Source: a virus
IMG/VR virus record: IMGVR_UViG_3300017776_000134
Coordinates: 1 to 27,738 of that record
DNA: 27,738 nucleotides
Strand: one strand, 5' to 3'
This document shows, in pieces, positions 6,307 through 13,576 of this stretch (the first letter of the stretch is position 1; each line of letters opens with the position of its first letter). Under the pieces are notes generated by a model. The model saw only the letters and a program-made list of their open reading frames with translations. It was not told the DNA's origin and ran no database searches. A program made the position numbers and the translations under genes.

Positions 6307-6693
6307 TTACTTTTCTATTATTATACTCGAAACTGGTGGTGGAGTCAACACTGGTCTAATAATTCTTTGTCCGATTGGACTTACAACAAAAGATATTATA
6401 GCAAGACCACCAAATATTGACCACATTTTTTTCTCCATCAACCTTAAACGGTTATCTACAAGTCTTATGTCTCTCTCACATCCTTTCTTGATTGTCTCTG
6501 CATGTCGATCTAATTTCTCATCTACCTGTTCAATTTTCTCAAACAAAACTGCATCTATACGATCTTGCTTCGTCAATTTCTCATCATGAACAGCAAGAAG
6601 TTGCCCCATCTTTACAGAATTTTCCTGTAGGGATGAAACAACTTTCTCTAATCTTTCTAGTATTGCAGCATTAACGTTAGTATTGTCTTCCAT
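6307..6693 (-). CDS. Coiled-coil protein with C-terminal membrane segment, 128 aa
   Basis: Residues 8-90 are heptad-rich and charged (ILERLEKVVSSLQENS..., DEKLDRHAETIKK), predicting a long coiled coil. Residues 91-112 (WSIFGGLAIISFVV...) form one membrane helix, followed by a short proline-rich tail. The layout resembles XhlA-type holin-associated proteins or phage spanin-like anchors, but no specific family is recognised. The start at 6693 lies 1 nt after the stop of the upstream 184-aa gene (TGAGATG), so the two are coupled. A role at the membrane during lysis is one possibility. I am sure of the topology, not of the function. Confidence 0.75.
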   Translation of the reverse strand: MEDNTNVNAAILERLEKVVSSLQENSVKMGQLLAVHDEKLTKQDRIDAVLFEKIEQVDEKLDRHAETIKKGCERDIRLVDNRLRLMEKKMWSIFGGLAIISFVVSPIGQRIIRPVLTPPPVSSIIIEK

Positions 6694-6694
6694 C

Positions 6695-7249
6695 TCACGT
6701 CATCACACTCTTCAATCGATTACCCTTTTGGATATCTCGATACATCTGAACATATTGTTTTGGATAATTTCTTTGTTTTTTATTTCTACGATCTATCTTA
6801 GCTAATACTGGGTCATAACCTGCTACTGGGCCTTTTGGATCTGCTGAACCTGTATATCCTCCAGCTCCTACAGACATGGTAGGGCCTGCCTCCTCTCTCA
6901 AAGACTTGAACATTTGACGTATTCTATTTACTCTTGCTTCTGCATTTCTTTGATGTGAATTATCTGCTAACTTTAGATACTCATTTGATGCATCTACCAT
7001 ACTATCGATATTCTTTTCTGTTACTTTCTCTACTGGATATACATTTGAAAATCTATACTTTGCTAATCCTGATTCACCTGGCGTCTGATAATCTTGACTT
7101 AAATCTGGCAGAGGTAATACTGCATCATATCCAGACACAGGGCCACTAGCGGTAGCAGAATTTGTATATCCGCCATCGCCAACAGACATCGTTGGAGATT
7201 CTTTGAGAGATCTTGTGATGTCAATTACTTTTGACAATCCCTTGTTCAT
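6695..7249 (-). CDS. Protein with internal 27-residue duplication, 184 aa
   Basis: Two near-identical 27-residue units stand at residues 19-45 and 123-149. Both begin PTMSVG.GGYT and end GP(V)(S/A)GYD.VL, and each is preceded by a basic RSLKE or KSLREE helix. The rest is polar, with a basic C-terminus (RRNKKQR). Glycine- and tyrosine-rich repeats with basic flanks suggest a minor virion or internal protein; this is inference. The start overlaps the stop of the upstream 123-aa gene by 1 nt (TAATG). No catalytic motif was seen. Confidence 0.75.
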   Translation of the reverse strand: MNKGLSKVIDITRSLKESPTMSVGDGGYTNSATASGPVSGYDAVLPLPDLSQDYQTPGESGLAKYRFSNVYPVEKVTEKNIDSMVDASNEYLKLADNSHQRNAEARVNRIRQMFKSLREEAGPTMSVGAGGYTGSADPKGPVAGYDPVLAKIDRRNKKQRNYPKQYVQMYRDIQKGNRLKSVMT

Positions 7250-7620
7250 TAGACTTTATTGAGTATTCCTAGGCACTCGACATCTACTGGTACATCATGA
7301 ACTGCTGACTTTGGATAATCTGGTATTCTTCCCAAAAAAATTAAAAAAGTTTTGAGTACAGACCAGAGTTCCTTATCAATCTTAAAAAAGAGCAGTGGGG
7401 TAGCAGCGTCATCGAAGACGTTGTACAAGCATATGAAATGATTTAATAAAAGATGAGACTTCAACTCACCAGACTTCTGATATCTTTTCAGAAGCCTCTT
7501 TATATATTTAAACTTTTTGAGGTCTTCATAGAAGTCCTCTTGAGTTACTGCTTGTGGATTTTCATAATGTTTAATAGCGAACATCATGTAGTTATCTTCA
7601 TTCAATTCATCAAATCTCAT
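7249..7620 (-). CDS. Conserved hypothetical protein, 123 aa
   Basis: A soluble mixed alpha/beta-looking protein beginning MRFDELNEDNYMMFAIKHYENP, with a basic helix (KYIKRLLKRYQ) and a run of hydrophobic helices (LLLNHFICLYNVF, WSVLKTFLIFLGRIPDYP). I recall proteins of this kind as common in T4-like cyanophages, always without known function. No Shine-Dalgarno is clear before the ATG at 7620. It is followed, with a 1-nt overlap, by the duplicated-motif gene and preceded by a 190-aa putative virion protein, so it belongs to the late, probably structural block. Confidence 0.75.
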   Translation of the reverse strand: MRFDELNEDNYMMFAIKHYENPQAVTQEDFYEDLKKFKYIKRLLKRYQKSGELKSHLLLNHFICLYNVFDDAATPLLFFKIDKELWSVLKTFLIFLGRIPDYPKSAVHDVPVDVECLGILNKV

Positions 7621-7638
7621 ATCATATTATTTGTTATG

Positions 7639-8211
7639 TTATGCAGCGACAGTCAGTGTCCCAGCAGCAGTTCCGATTGCAACTACACTAGTAATTGTGG
7701 AGTTGGTGGTTGTTCCAGTATCCTTAATTGTTCCACTATTCAATGAAACTGGGTCAGCTACGACCTTAAGTACGTCAGCAGCATTTGTTGCAGCGTTAGC
7801 GGCAGCAATTACTTTTCTGAAAATAAGTTCGTTTGTAGTTGATCCAGATAAGTAATCACATGTAATATTTCTGGAAGATGATGTATTGTTAGTAACTAAG
7901 AACTGTGGTGTACCTGTAACAGTAACTGCCTCGTTGAATCTAACTCTTACATCAATATTACCACCTTCTGACTTGTCAAATTCGGTAGTTATGAATTCTA
8001 TCTCTGTAATATCAGCAGAACCAAGAGCTACGTTTAATTCACCAATTGCAACCAGAACTTCTGGTGTTGCACTTGTATTATCATTACCACTAAAAGCAGA
8101 ACCAGCCTCAAGAACCCATCCACTTGAGTTTGCAAATACTAGTTTCTTTTCGGCATCTGTGAGATACTTAGGTTTTGACTCATCTGAGTCACTTGCTCCC
8201 CATGAAGACAT
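7639..8211 (-). CDS. Putative virion protein, beta-sandwich type, 190 aa
   Basis: The protein is rich in T, S, V, A and N with no long helix: ITEIEFITTEFDKSEGG, VTVTGTPQFLVTN and SGTIKDTGTTTNS are typical of Ig- or cadherin-like beta-sandwiches found in phage surface and adhesion proteins. The N-terminal residues 1-30 (MSSWGASDSDESKPKYLTDA) look like a flexible attachment arm, as in other cyanophage structural proteins. A TATAAATA box lies 34-41 nt upstream of the ATG, fitting late expression. Only one cysteine is present. Which virion part it belongs to cannot be told. Confidence 0.7.
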   Translation of the reverse strand: MSSWGASDSDESKPKYLTDAEKKLVFANSSGWVLEAGSAFSGNDNTSATPEVLVAIGELNVALGSADITEIEFITTEFDKSEGGNIDVRVRFNEAVTVTGTPQFLVTNNTSSSRNITCDYLSGSTTNELIFRKVIAAANAATNAADVLKVVADPVSLNSGTIKDTGTTTNSTITSVVAIGTAAGTLTVAA

Positions 8212-8244
8212 CTTAATTTCCCAATAAATTTCCTTTTCTAAAGA

Positions 8245-8252
8245 TATTTATA
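8245..8252 (-). promoter_or_regulatory. Late-type promoter box TATAAATA
   Basis: An exact match to the T4-like late consensus, in the 45-nt gap before the 190-aa putative virion protein. Transcription would start about 28 nt before the ATG at 8211. Placement in a true intergenic gap ahead of a structural-looking gene raises confidence. Confidence 0.65.
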
Positions 8253-8256
8253 AAAA

Positions 8257-8454
8257 CTAATCTCTAGTTATAAGTGCCTCTTTAACAGACTCAAGTAATT
8301 TATCGTCAGCAGTTGTTTTAGTTAACTTAACTGCCTTCTCTAAGACTACAATACAAATTTCAACAAGTTTTTCTCCCAACTCTGCATCGTCTGGGATTTT
8401 GCTCACTGCATCGGAAACAATCTTCGATGCGAAAGGTAATAGAAATGACAACAT
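8257..8454 (-). CDS. Small helical protein, 65 aa
   Basis: The N-terminus MLSFLLPFASKIVSDAVSKI is an amphipathic or weakly hydrophobic helix. A Leu/Lys/Glu-rich helix (LVEICIVVLEKAVKLTK) and a charged C-terminus follow. It could be a small membrane-associated or virion protein; no family recognised. Frame support comes from its position between two genes with short gaps (38 nt upstream; 45 nt downstream holding the late-type box). No clear Shine-Dalgarno (ACAGAAAA precedes the ATG). Confidence 0.6.
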   Translation of the reverse strand: MLSFLLPFASKIVSDAVSKIPDDAELGEKLVEICIVVLEKAVKLTKTTADDKLLESVKEALITRD

Positions 8455-8492
8455 TTTTCTGTAAAATACACTAATACTATATATGCGACTTA

Positions 8493-10181
8493 TTACCCTG
8501 CTGATCTAAACCCTGCTGATCCACCTGTAAGTGAAGGAGCTGGAATGTTTGGAAGTCTGAATCTATTTCTTCTACGATCACCCACATTACTACCAACTGT
8601 ACCAGCACCAGCTAAACCAATTGCTGTTGATGTTCTATTCTGTGGTTTGACTAACCCCTTAACAAATTTGTTTGATTGTTTAGTACTTGCAATAGCTCCT
8701 CTCATTGCTTTAAACTTGGTTGGTTTAAGTTTTCTAGCAATTTGAACTGCTTTTTTTGTTCTTCTTAGATCTCTTGCTAAACCCACAGCACCCAGACCAG
8801 CAGATACACCAGTTCCTAAGCCTGGTATTAATCCTGTTATAGCCTCTGCACCAGCAAGAGTTCCTCCAACAATGTCACCAGTTGCAAATCTTCCGATTGC
8901 CTCTGCACCAGCGATTGCAGATCCTACACCATATATTCGTTTTGCACCAAACTTAGCACCAGCTCTACCGATTGTTTTAGCTGCAAGAGCTCCACCTTTT
9001 CCAAATGCTCTTTTACCCACTGTCTTTCCAACAGTTTTAAGATTACCCACTGATAAACCTTTTGAAACTTTACCAACTGCTGTTTTACCCATGTCAGCGA
9101 CTGTCGCTCCTGACTTGCCTAATCCTGTTTGTCTAAGTGCTTTGAACGTGGGTTGTACGACACCTTGATTAGCAATCTTTCCAAGTCCTTGTGCAGTCGA
9201 TCCAACTACTTTTGTTGCATCCGCTGCCTTTGTAAGAGGTTTAGCTACAGCCTTTCCAATTTTTTGTGATGCAGAGACAGCCTTTTGTGGTGTCGCTTTA
9301 ACATTTTTTATTAAACTATCAGTTTTTAATTTTTTTCTAGCTTGAACAAAATCTTTTTCCTTTACTCTATAAGTTGAACCCAATGGTTTACGTCCAGCCT
9401 TAGTTGTACCACTTGCTCTAGACATCATATCTTTTTGAAGTTTTTTCTTAGCCACTAATTTTCTTGACTTCTCAACTTGAGACTCTGGTGGTTTATCACC
9501 AATTTTATATGATGTAACTTTTCTTGGCTTTTCCCCTGGCGCAACACCAATTTTATCTTGAGGAATTTGTTTTTCCTTTCCTATTCTTATTACATCATCA
9601 GCGTTATCAAAATCTGCAGCTGTAGTGATTTTACCTTTTTTAGTATAAAATTTAGCTTTTTTTCCTGTTTCTTTTTCAATAGTTCTACTTATGTTTTCCT
9701 TAGCCTTTTTAGATGCTACTCCTTTGGGCATCATAGTGGTTCTAACTGCGGAAGAGATTCTACCTCCAAATTTTTTAATATCATCTAAAACATTCTCATC
9801 AATCACATAACCACCAAAAGCCTCAGCAACTTGTGATAAGTCAAGTTCCTCATTTGATTTTGCTTTACTTGTTTTCTGTGTGTACATCACAGCATCTTTT
9901 CCATACTTCTTACGAAGTGCAGTAACCACATTGTTGACAGCTATTTGAGATCTCTGCTGTGCCTGTTGCATAGATTTCTTTCTCTCCTTCGCACTCATTG
10001 GTTTTCGAGGAGCAGTAGTTGCGTCTTTCTTATCTTTAGTTGGTGAGACTCTTCCTTCATCTCTTGCAACATCATATCCCTCTTCTGGAATATAATCTTC
10101 TTGATTCAATATTTGTTTCTGTTTTTTATTAACAACTTCCTTTGTAGTCTTCTTCTCTTCGGCCCCCTCTTTTTCGGGCAT
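8493..10181 (-). CDS. Large basic Gly/Ala-rich protein, 562 aa (possible internal or ejection protein)
   Basis: Residues 1-75 are highly charged; 100-300 are Lys-rich with KKxK clusters; 300-395 repeat short K/V/G/T units (KTVGKTVGK). Residues 395-470 form a hydrophobic Gly/Ala stretch with many GxxxG spacings (GVGSAIAGAEAIG, LIPGLGTGVSAGLGAVG), then a basic helix. A second short hydrophobic segment (517-530) and an Arg-rich tail (DRRRNRFR) close the protein. Such a cationic, glycine-zipper design suits a DNA-bound internal protein or one that enters membranes on injection; this is inference, and I recognise no family. No Shine-Dalgarno at the ATG. Its 41-nt upstream gap is largely occupied by a strong hairpin. 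Confidence 0.75.
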   Translation of the reverse strand: MPEKEGAEEKKTTKEVVNKKQKQILNQEDYIPEEGYDVARDEGRVSPTKDKKDATTAPRKPMSAKERKKSMQQAQQRSQIAVNNVVTALRKKYGKDAVMYTQKTSKAKSNEELDLSQVAEAFGGYVIDENVLDDIKKFGGRISSAVRTTMMPKGVASKKAKENISRTIEKETGKKAKFYTKKGKITTAADFDNADDVIRIGKEKQIPQDKIGVAPGEKPRKVTSYKIGDKPPESQVEKSRKLVAKKKLQKDMMSRASGTTKAGRKPLGSTYRVKEKDFVQARKKLKTDSLIKNVKATPQKAVSASQKIGKAVAKPLTKAADATKVVGSTAQGLGKIANQGVVQPTFKALRQTGLGKSGATVADMGKTAVGKVSKGLSVGNLKTVGKTVGKRAFGKGGALAAKTIGRAGAKFGAKRIYGVGSAIAGAEAIGRFATGDIVGGTLAGAEAITGLIPGLGTGVSAGLGAVGLARDLRRTKKAVQIARKLKPTKFKAMRGAIASTKQSNKFVKGLVKPQNRTSTAIGLAGAGTVGSNVGDRRRNRFRLPNIPAPSLTGGSAGFRSAG

Positions 10182-10194
10182 AACTATGCAGTTT

Positions 10195-10230
10195 GGGGAC
10201 TTGGGAGAAACCAGTCCCCCTTTTACTTTT
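10195..10230 (+). terminator. Strong hairpin with T-run on the plus strand
   Basis: GGGGACT (10195-10201) pairs with AGTCCCC (10213-10219), extended by GG/CC with one bulge. On the plus strand it is followed by CTTTTACTTTTTT, the layout of a Rho-independent terminator. No plus-strand gene ends here. On the coding (minus) strand the hairpin is followed by AAACTG, so it would not stop the main transcript. Confidence 0.5.
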
Positions 10231-11110
10231 TTACTTGTTCATTAAAATCTAGATCGATTCTCCATGCAGAAAAACCTTCCTTTACCTTACCACGTTTCTT
10301 CGCAATTGCTTTACCAATTGCCTTACGACGTGCTGAAAGATACTTATCAGTTCCATCTTTCTTACCATCATTATTGATGTCACCATCTTCCTGACCGACA
10401 GCATCCATCTTCTCAGGAATCATTCTTCTTTTCTCAGGTGTAAGAGTATCCTTTTTCTTTTCAGTTTTTGTTTGTCCAGCAACATAAGGCATATTCTGAT
10501 CATACTTTACTCCTTCTTTCATCTTCTTACGTTTCGCTTTAGTCTTTGCAATCACTCGATCAGCAGCTTCACTTCTTCTTTTATTTGGGCCGTCATAAGC
10601 CATCGCACCCTTCTGTGTACGAGGTGCTTTCTCTTCTTTTTTCTTACCAAATGCAGACATAACACCACTTGGTTTACCTGATCCTTTGTACATTCCGTAA
10701 GCCATTCCTTCCTCCATATCTTCATCCTTTTTGAATTGTGGATGTTTATCCATCTCATCCTTTGTCATTCCTCTTTTCTTTCTAAGAGCCTCTTTTCTTT
10801 TCTTAGTTCCCTCTTCACCGTCATCGAATCTCATTTCATTAACAACTTCTTCACCTAAAAGTTTTTCTTTTGCCATTGATTTCACAACATTTGGTGCTGG
10901 TGATGATCCAAGTATCTGCATAAATATTTTTCTTTTCTCTTCGTCTGTAGCACCTTGAGGAACTTTTGACTTTGCTTTATATCTTACATCAGAAGCCAAT
11001 TGTGATGCTTGTTTCTCCAAATCAGAGTCACCAGCAGCATGACCTGTTTTCTCTTCATGAACTGCTGCATACGCATTCATCAAGTCTTTTTGCAATTTTG
11101 TACTAAGCAT
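10223..11110 (-). CDS. Basic protein with dockerin-like calcium loop, 295 aa (putative virion protein)
   Basis: The protein is Lys/Glu-rich and mostly disordered-looking, with alternating KKR and MEEG segments. Near the C-terminus the loop DINNDGKKDGTD (residues 244-255) has the D-x-N-x-D-G-x5-D layout of dockerin or EF-hand-type calcium sites and runs into a basic helix (KYLSARRKAIGKAIAKKR). As I recall, this loop plus a basic helix recurs in cyanophage virion-associated proteins; function unknown. The ATG at 11110 overlaps the stop of the upstream nucleotidylyltransferase by 1 nt and has AAAAGG just before it. A TATAAATA box lies 29-36 nt upstream, suggesting independent late expression. 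Confidence 0.75.
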   Translation of the reverse strand: MLSTKLQKDLMNAYAAVHEEKTGHAAGDSDLEKQASQLASDVRYKAKSKVPQGATDEEKRKIFMQILGSSPAPNVVKSMAKEKLLGEEVVNEMRFDDGEEGTKKRKEALRKKRGMTKDEMDKHPQFKKDEDMEEGMAYGMYKGSGKPSGVMSAFGKKKEEKAPRTQKGAMAYDGPNKRRSEAADRVIAKTKAKRKKMKEGVKYDQNMPYVAGQTKTEKKKDTLTPEKRRMIPEKMDAVGQEDGDINNDGKKDGTDKYLSARRKAIGKAIAKKRGKVKEGFSAWRIDLDFNEQVKK

Positions 11111-12096
11111 TACCTTTTCGCACGTTTCTTTCTAGATTTATTTATAAAATTTAATATGATCGGATGATGAGCAAGTCTTTGAACATATTCACGATGAGAA
11201 TCTGTTCCAACTTCTCTTTGACTTGCAGGCACACCAGAGATCTCAGTAAACTTCTCAGTGATATCCTTGATCCATGATTTGAACATCATATTATCTTCAG
11301 TCACTGCAATAATATGATTTGCACCTGTACGAATAATCTTACCAACCAAACCAGTATTATCATTCTCTACAGTATCTCCTACTTGAAATACATTTCCATT
11401 CATGTAGTTCTCACGAAGATTTCTCCAATCAAACTTAGGAGCAATTCTCCACATCTCATTCTGTTGTTTCTTGACATTCATTCCTTTTCTAATTGAATCA
11501 TATAACTTTCTTGCATTCTCATCCTTAAAACCTTTTGGTATTCCTGTTCTAAAAGTATCATAGTCATCATCTGCAGCAGCCTTTCTTAACTTAGATGCTG
11601 ACATTGCACTAACACCCTCACCATCTGGGTCACGATCTCCAGCAGACACTACTTTAATACGATCAAATTTATAAAGTTTATTATTATATTTGTTTGCTAA
11701 GTTCTCAAATTCTTTTTGACGATCTTGTCCAACTACAATATTAACAGACTTTGCACCTCTTTCATTTGCACCTTTCAAGGCATCAAAGATTGTTCTAGTC
11801 TTATCATTATTCATAATATGTTTCGCATGAGTTGGAAACATTTGTTGCATATATCCAATCTTTGTTTCTGGATCTAATGGATTTTTTGCAGGGTCATTTG
11901 ATCTTGATGGATATATCTCATAATTACCTTTACCAGCAACCTGTTTTACTTTGTTCAAAAGTTTCTCATGTCCAGTTGTGGGTGGATTAAAACGACCAAA
12001 AGCCACAGTCATATCCGCCTCATCATCATTCGGATTCGGCTTCGCAACTGTTTGAGAAGATATTGCTTCGTTTATAAATCTAGTAAAACTTTTCAT
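11110..12096 (-). CDS. Nucleotidylyltransferase (NMNAT/cytidylyltransferase-like) with C-terminal SH3-like domain
   Basis: A 328-aa protein. Residues 29-180 carry the HxGH-family signature GRFNPPTTGH (34-43, with TTGH in place of HxGH) and the partner motif SAMSASKLR (163-171, ISxxSxxR-like), which together bind and activate the nucleotide. VVGQDR at 121-126 is also typical. Family members join NTPs to small phosphates, for example NMN to NAD, or glycerol-P or pantetheine-P activation. Residues 230-270 (FQVGDTVEND..GLVGKIIRTG) look like a KOW/SH3-type barrel that recurs in cyanophage proteins. Start and stop overlap both neighbours (ATGA and TAATG), so it is coupled to the KxDG protein upstream. 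Substrate unknown. Confidence 0.8.
   Translation of the reverse strand: MKSFTRFINEAISSQTVAKPNPNDDEADMTVAFGRFNPPTTGHEKLLNKVKQVAGKGNYEIYPSRSNDPAKNPLDPETKIGYMQQMFPTHAKHIMNNDKTRTIFDALKGANERGAKSVNIVVGQDRQKEFENLANKYNNKLYKFDRIKVVSAGDRDPDGEGVSAMSASKLRKAAADDDYDTFRTGIPKGFKDENARKLYDSIRKGMNVKKQQNEMWRIAPKFDWRNLRENYMNGNVFQVGDTVENDNTGLVGKIIRTGANHIIAVTEDNMMFKSWIKDITEKFTEISGVPASQREVGTDSHREYVQRLAHHPIILNFINKSRKKRAKR
11139..11146 (-). promoter_or_regulatory. Late-type promoter box TATAAATA
   Basis: An exact match on the coding strand inside the last codons of the nucleotidylyltransferase gene, 29 nt before the ATG of the 295-aa putative virion protein. The spacing is nearly the same as at 8245-8252. Because the codons (F-I-N-K) need AT-rich triplets, chance cannot be excluded. 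Confidence 0.5.
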
Positions 12097-13304
12097 ATTT
12101 TCGGTGCGGGCATAGGATTACCCTTATCCCAATTTTTATCTGCGGTAAAGTTTGCACGACTGAACTCTAAACGATCCACAAGTTTAAGAGCTTGACCTGA
12201 TCGGATTGCAACAAATCCTTCGGGTGCAGTTACACGATAACCATCTGGAGTTCTTAAAAAAGTTCCAAAGGTATTCACTTTCTGCAACTTACGAATCATA
12301 AAATTTTTCGCAGCCTGTAAATTCATATAAGATGCAACAGTCATGTATATTGACTGTTGATTATCAGAGATAAATTTCAGACCTTTATTCTTAAGCTCTA
12401 AGTATTTATCTTTTGTTGACTTCATCTTCTTAGTTGCAATTTCTTTATCCAATGCGTTTGAAAAATATTGTGCAAAGTCTCTTGCAGTATTGCGAGCACC
12501 AATTAAATTACGACCTTCACGAACATATCGATTAAAGAAAGTCTTGAACATAATATTCAGAGTAAACTTATTCATGTTATTTTCTTTCATCATGTCAAGA
12601 AAACGAGATGACTGTTTTAAAGATCCTTCCGTTTTGTTGACAAGATTTGCATAACTTGTTTTTTCAGCTTGAGTCATATTAGCTTCACCAGATGCATTTT
12701 TAAAATCAGATGATGTCACAAATACATCAGTGTTACCTTGAACACCGATGTTACCAAAACTTGCAGACATTGTATCTAAACTTCTTCCAGAATATGAGGT
12801 GTGAAATACGATTCCAAATTTTGCCTCAGATATCTTTTGTCCAATATCACTATCCTTTGGAACTGCGTAGACAATTGTGTTTGGTTGAAATGCAATACAT
12901 GTATCACCACCTATCACAGCTTCATACTTATCATCAGTAAATAAAAGATCTCCTTGTACTACATTTGGAATTGAGAGTTGTGAAAGATATTTGTAAGCGT
13001 CTTTAAGTTTTTGTGCAAGTTGCCCAGGCGGATATATTCTATCTACATCTTCTTCCGAGTATATAATTTTTGGAGTTACCGCATTGAACACAGACTTTGT
13101 ACCAACAAAAAATCTTCCGTTATCTGGATTTGTACCACAAACCACAGCAGGAGCTCCATCCCACTTCACAGTAACCCGAGCATCTGCACCTCCTTGGTCT
13201 AACATCCTTCCAAGTGATCGAAGAAAAGCAACTGCTTCTTTACCACCTTGAGATCCGCCGTTCAAGATATTATCTTCTAAGTGTTCGAGGTGAGTATTTT
13301 TCAC
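12093..13304 (-). CDS. KxDG-motif protein, DUF6267-like, possible ligase/nucleotidyltransferase
   Basis: A 403-aa protein. VTVKWDGAPAVV (44-55) contains K47-x-D-G, the motif I lysine of the DNA/RNA ligase and capping-enzyme superfamily. FFVGTKS (65-71) and VVQGDLLF (115-122) could stand for motifs III and IV. A canonical motif V (xKxK) is not obvious, so activity is uncertain. I recall this type as DUF6267, common in T4-like cyanophages. The start is GTG at 13304, overlapping the upstream TAG by 1 nt; the stop overlaps the next ATG (ATGA). Coupling to an adenylyltransferase-like enzyme suggests joint work on nucleotides or RNA ends; that is inference. Confidence 0.75.
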   Translation of the reverse strand: MKNTHLEHLEDNILNGGSQGGKEAVAFLRSLGRMLDQGGADARVTVKWDGAPAVVCGTNPDNGRFFVGTKSVFNAVTPKIIYSEEDVDRIYPPGQLAQKLKDAYKYLSQLSIPNVVQGDLLFTDDKYEAVIGGDTCIAFQPNTIVYAVPKDSDIGQKISEAKFGIVFHTSYSGRSLDTMSASFGNIGVQGNTDVFVTSSDFKNASGEANMTQAEKTSYANLVNKTEGSLKQSSRFLDMMKENNMNKFTLNIMFKTFFNRYVREGRNLIGARNTARDFAQYFSNALDKEIATKKMKSTKDKYLELKNKGLKFISDNQQSIYMTVASYMNLQAAKNFMIRKLQKVNTFGTFLRTPDGYRVTAPEGFVAIRSGQALKLVDRLEFSRANFTADKNWDKGNPMPAPKI

Positions 13305-13519
13305 TATCTATTGAGAAAGTAATGATTTATGACTTCTATCTTCTCATGTGCCTGTGCAATTGCAGTAATCTCTGTCTCTATTGCTGACATAACATCAGAA
13401 TGCTCACCAATACCCACAGGTTGATTGAGATAGATCTCAACGTTCTGTTGGTGTTTAGCAATCAAACCATTATAGTATGTGATTTGATTCTTTAGAATAT
13501 CTTCACGCAAATTAACCAT
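13304..13519 (-). CDS. Small helical conserved protein, 71 aa
   Basis: Residues 4-35 (LREDILKNQITYYNGLIAKHQQ...) and 44-68 (SAIETEITAIAQAHEKIEVIN) form two amphipathic helices joined by VGIGEHSD, a helical-hairpin layout. I recall similar proteins as widespread in cyanophages without function. The ATG at 13519 is chosen over an in-frame TTG at 13528. A Shine-Dalgarno is not visible. The upstream gap holds an extended -10 promoter and a late-like box. It overlaps the KxDG gene by 1 nt, so it heads a coupled string of at least four genes. Confidence 0.75.
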   Translation of the reverse strand: MVNLREDILKNQITYYNGLIAKHQQNVEIYLNQPVGIGEHSDVMSAIETEITAIAQAHEKIEVINHYFLNR

Positions 13520-13539
13520 GTGATACAAGTAACTAAGTT

Positions 13540-13547
13540 TATTTATT
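13540..13547 (-). promoter_or_regulatory. Late-like box AATAAATA
   Basis: Matches the relaxed cyanophage late consensus NATAAATA, 21-28 nt before the ATG at 13519 and directly downstream of the host-type -10 element. The sequence is low-complexity, so confidence is limited. Confidence 0.35.
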
Positions 13548-13550
13548 TCT

Positions 13551-13559
13551 ATTATAACA
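13551..13559 (-). promoter_or_regulatory. Extended -10 promoter (TGTTATAAT)
   Basis: TGT directly before a perfect TATAAT gives an extended -10 element in a real intergenic gap (13520-13576). The surrounding ten bases (ATTATAACAC on the plus strand) are identical to those at the hsp20 promoter. No good -35 is visible. It would drive 13519 and the coupled genes downstream. Confidence 0.6.
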
Positions 13560-13576
13560 CACTGTTTACAGTATAT

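Noticed and set aside
8493-10181. Histone H1-like DNA-binding protein
   Set aside because: Lys/Ala/Gly richness recalls H1, but there is no winged-helix core and the hydrophobic glycine-zipper part does not fit.
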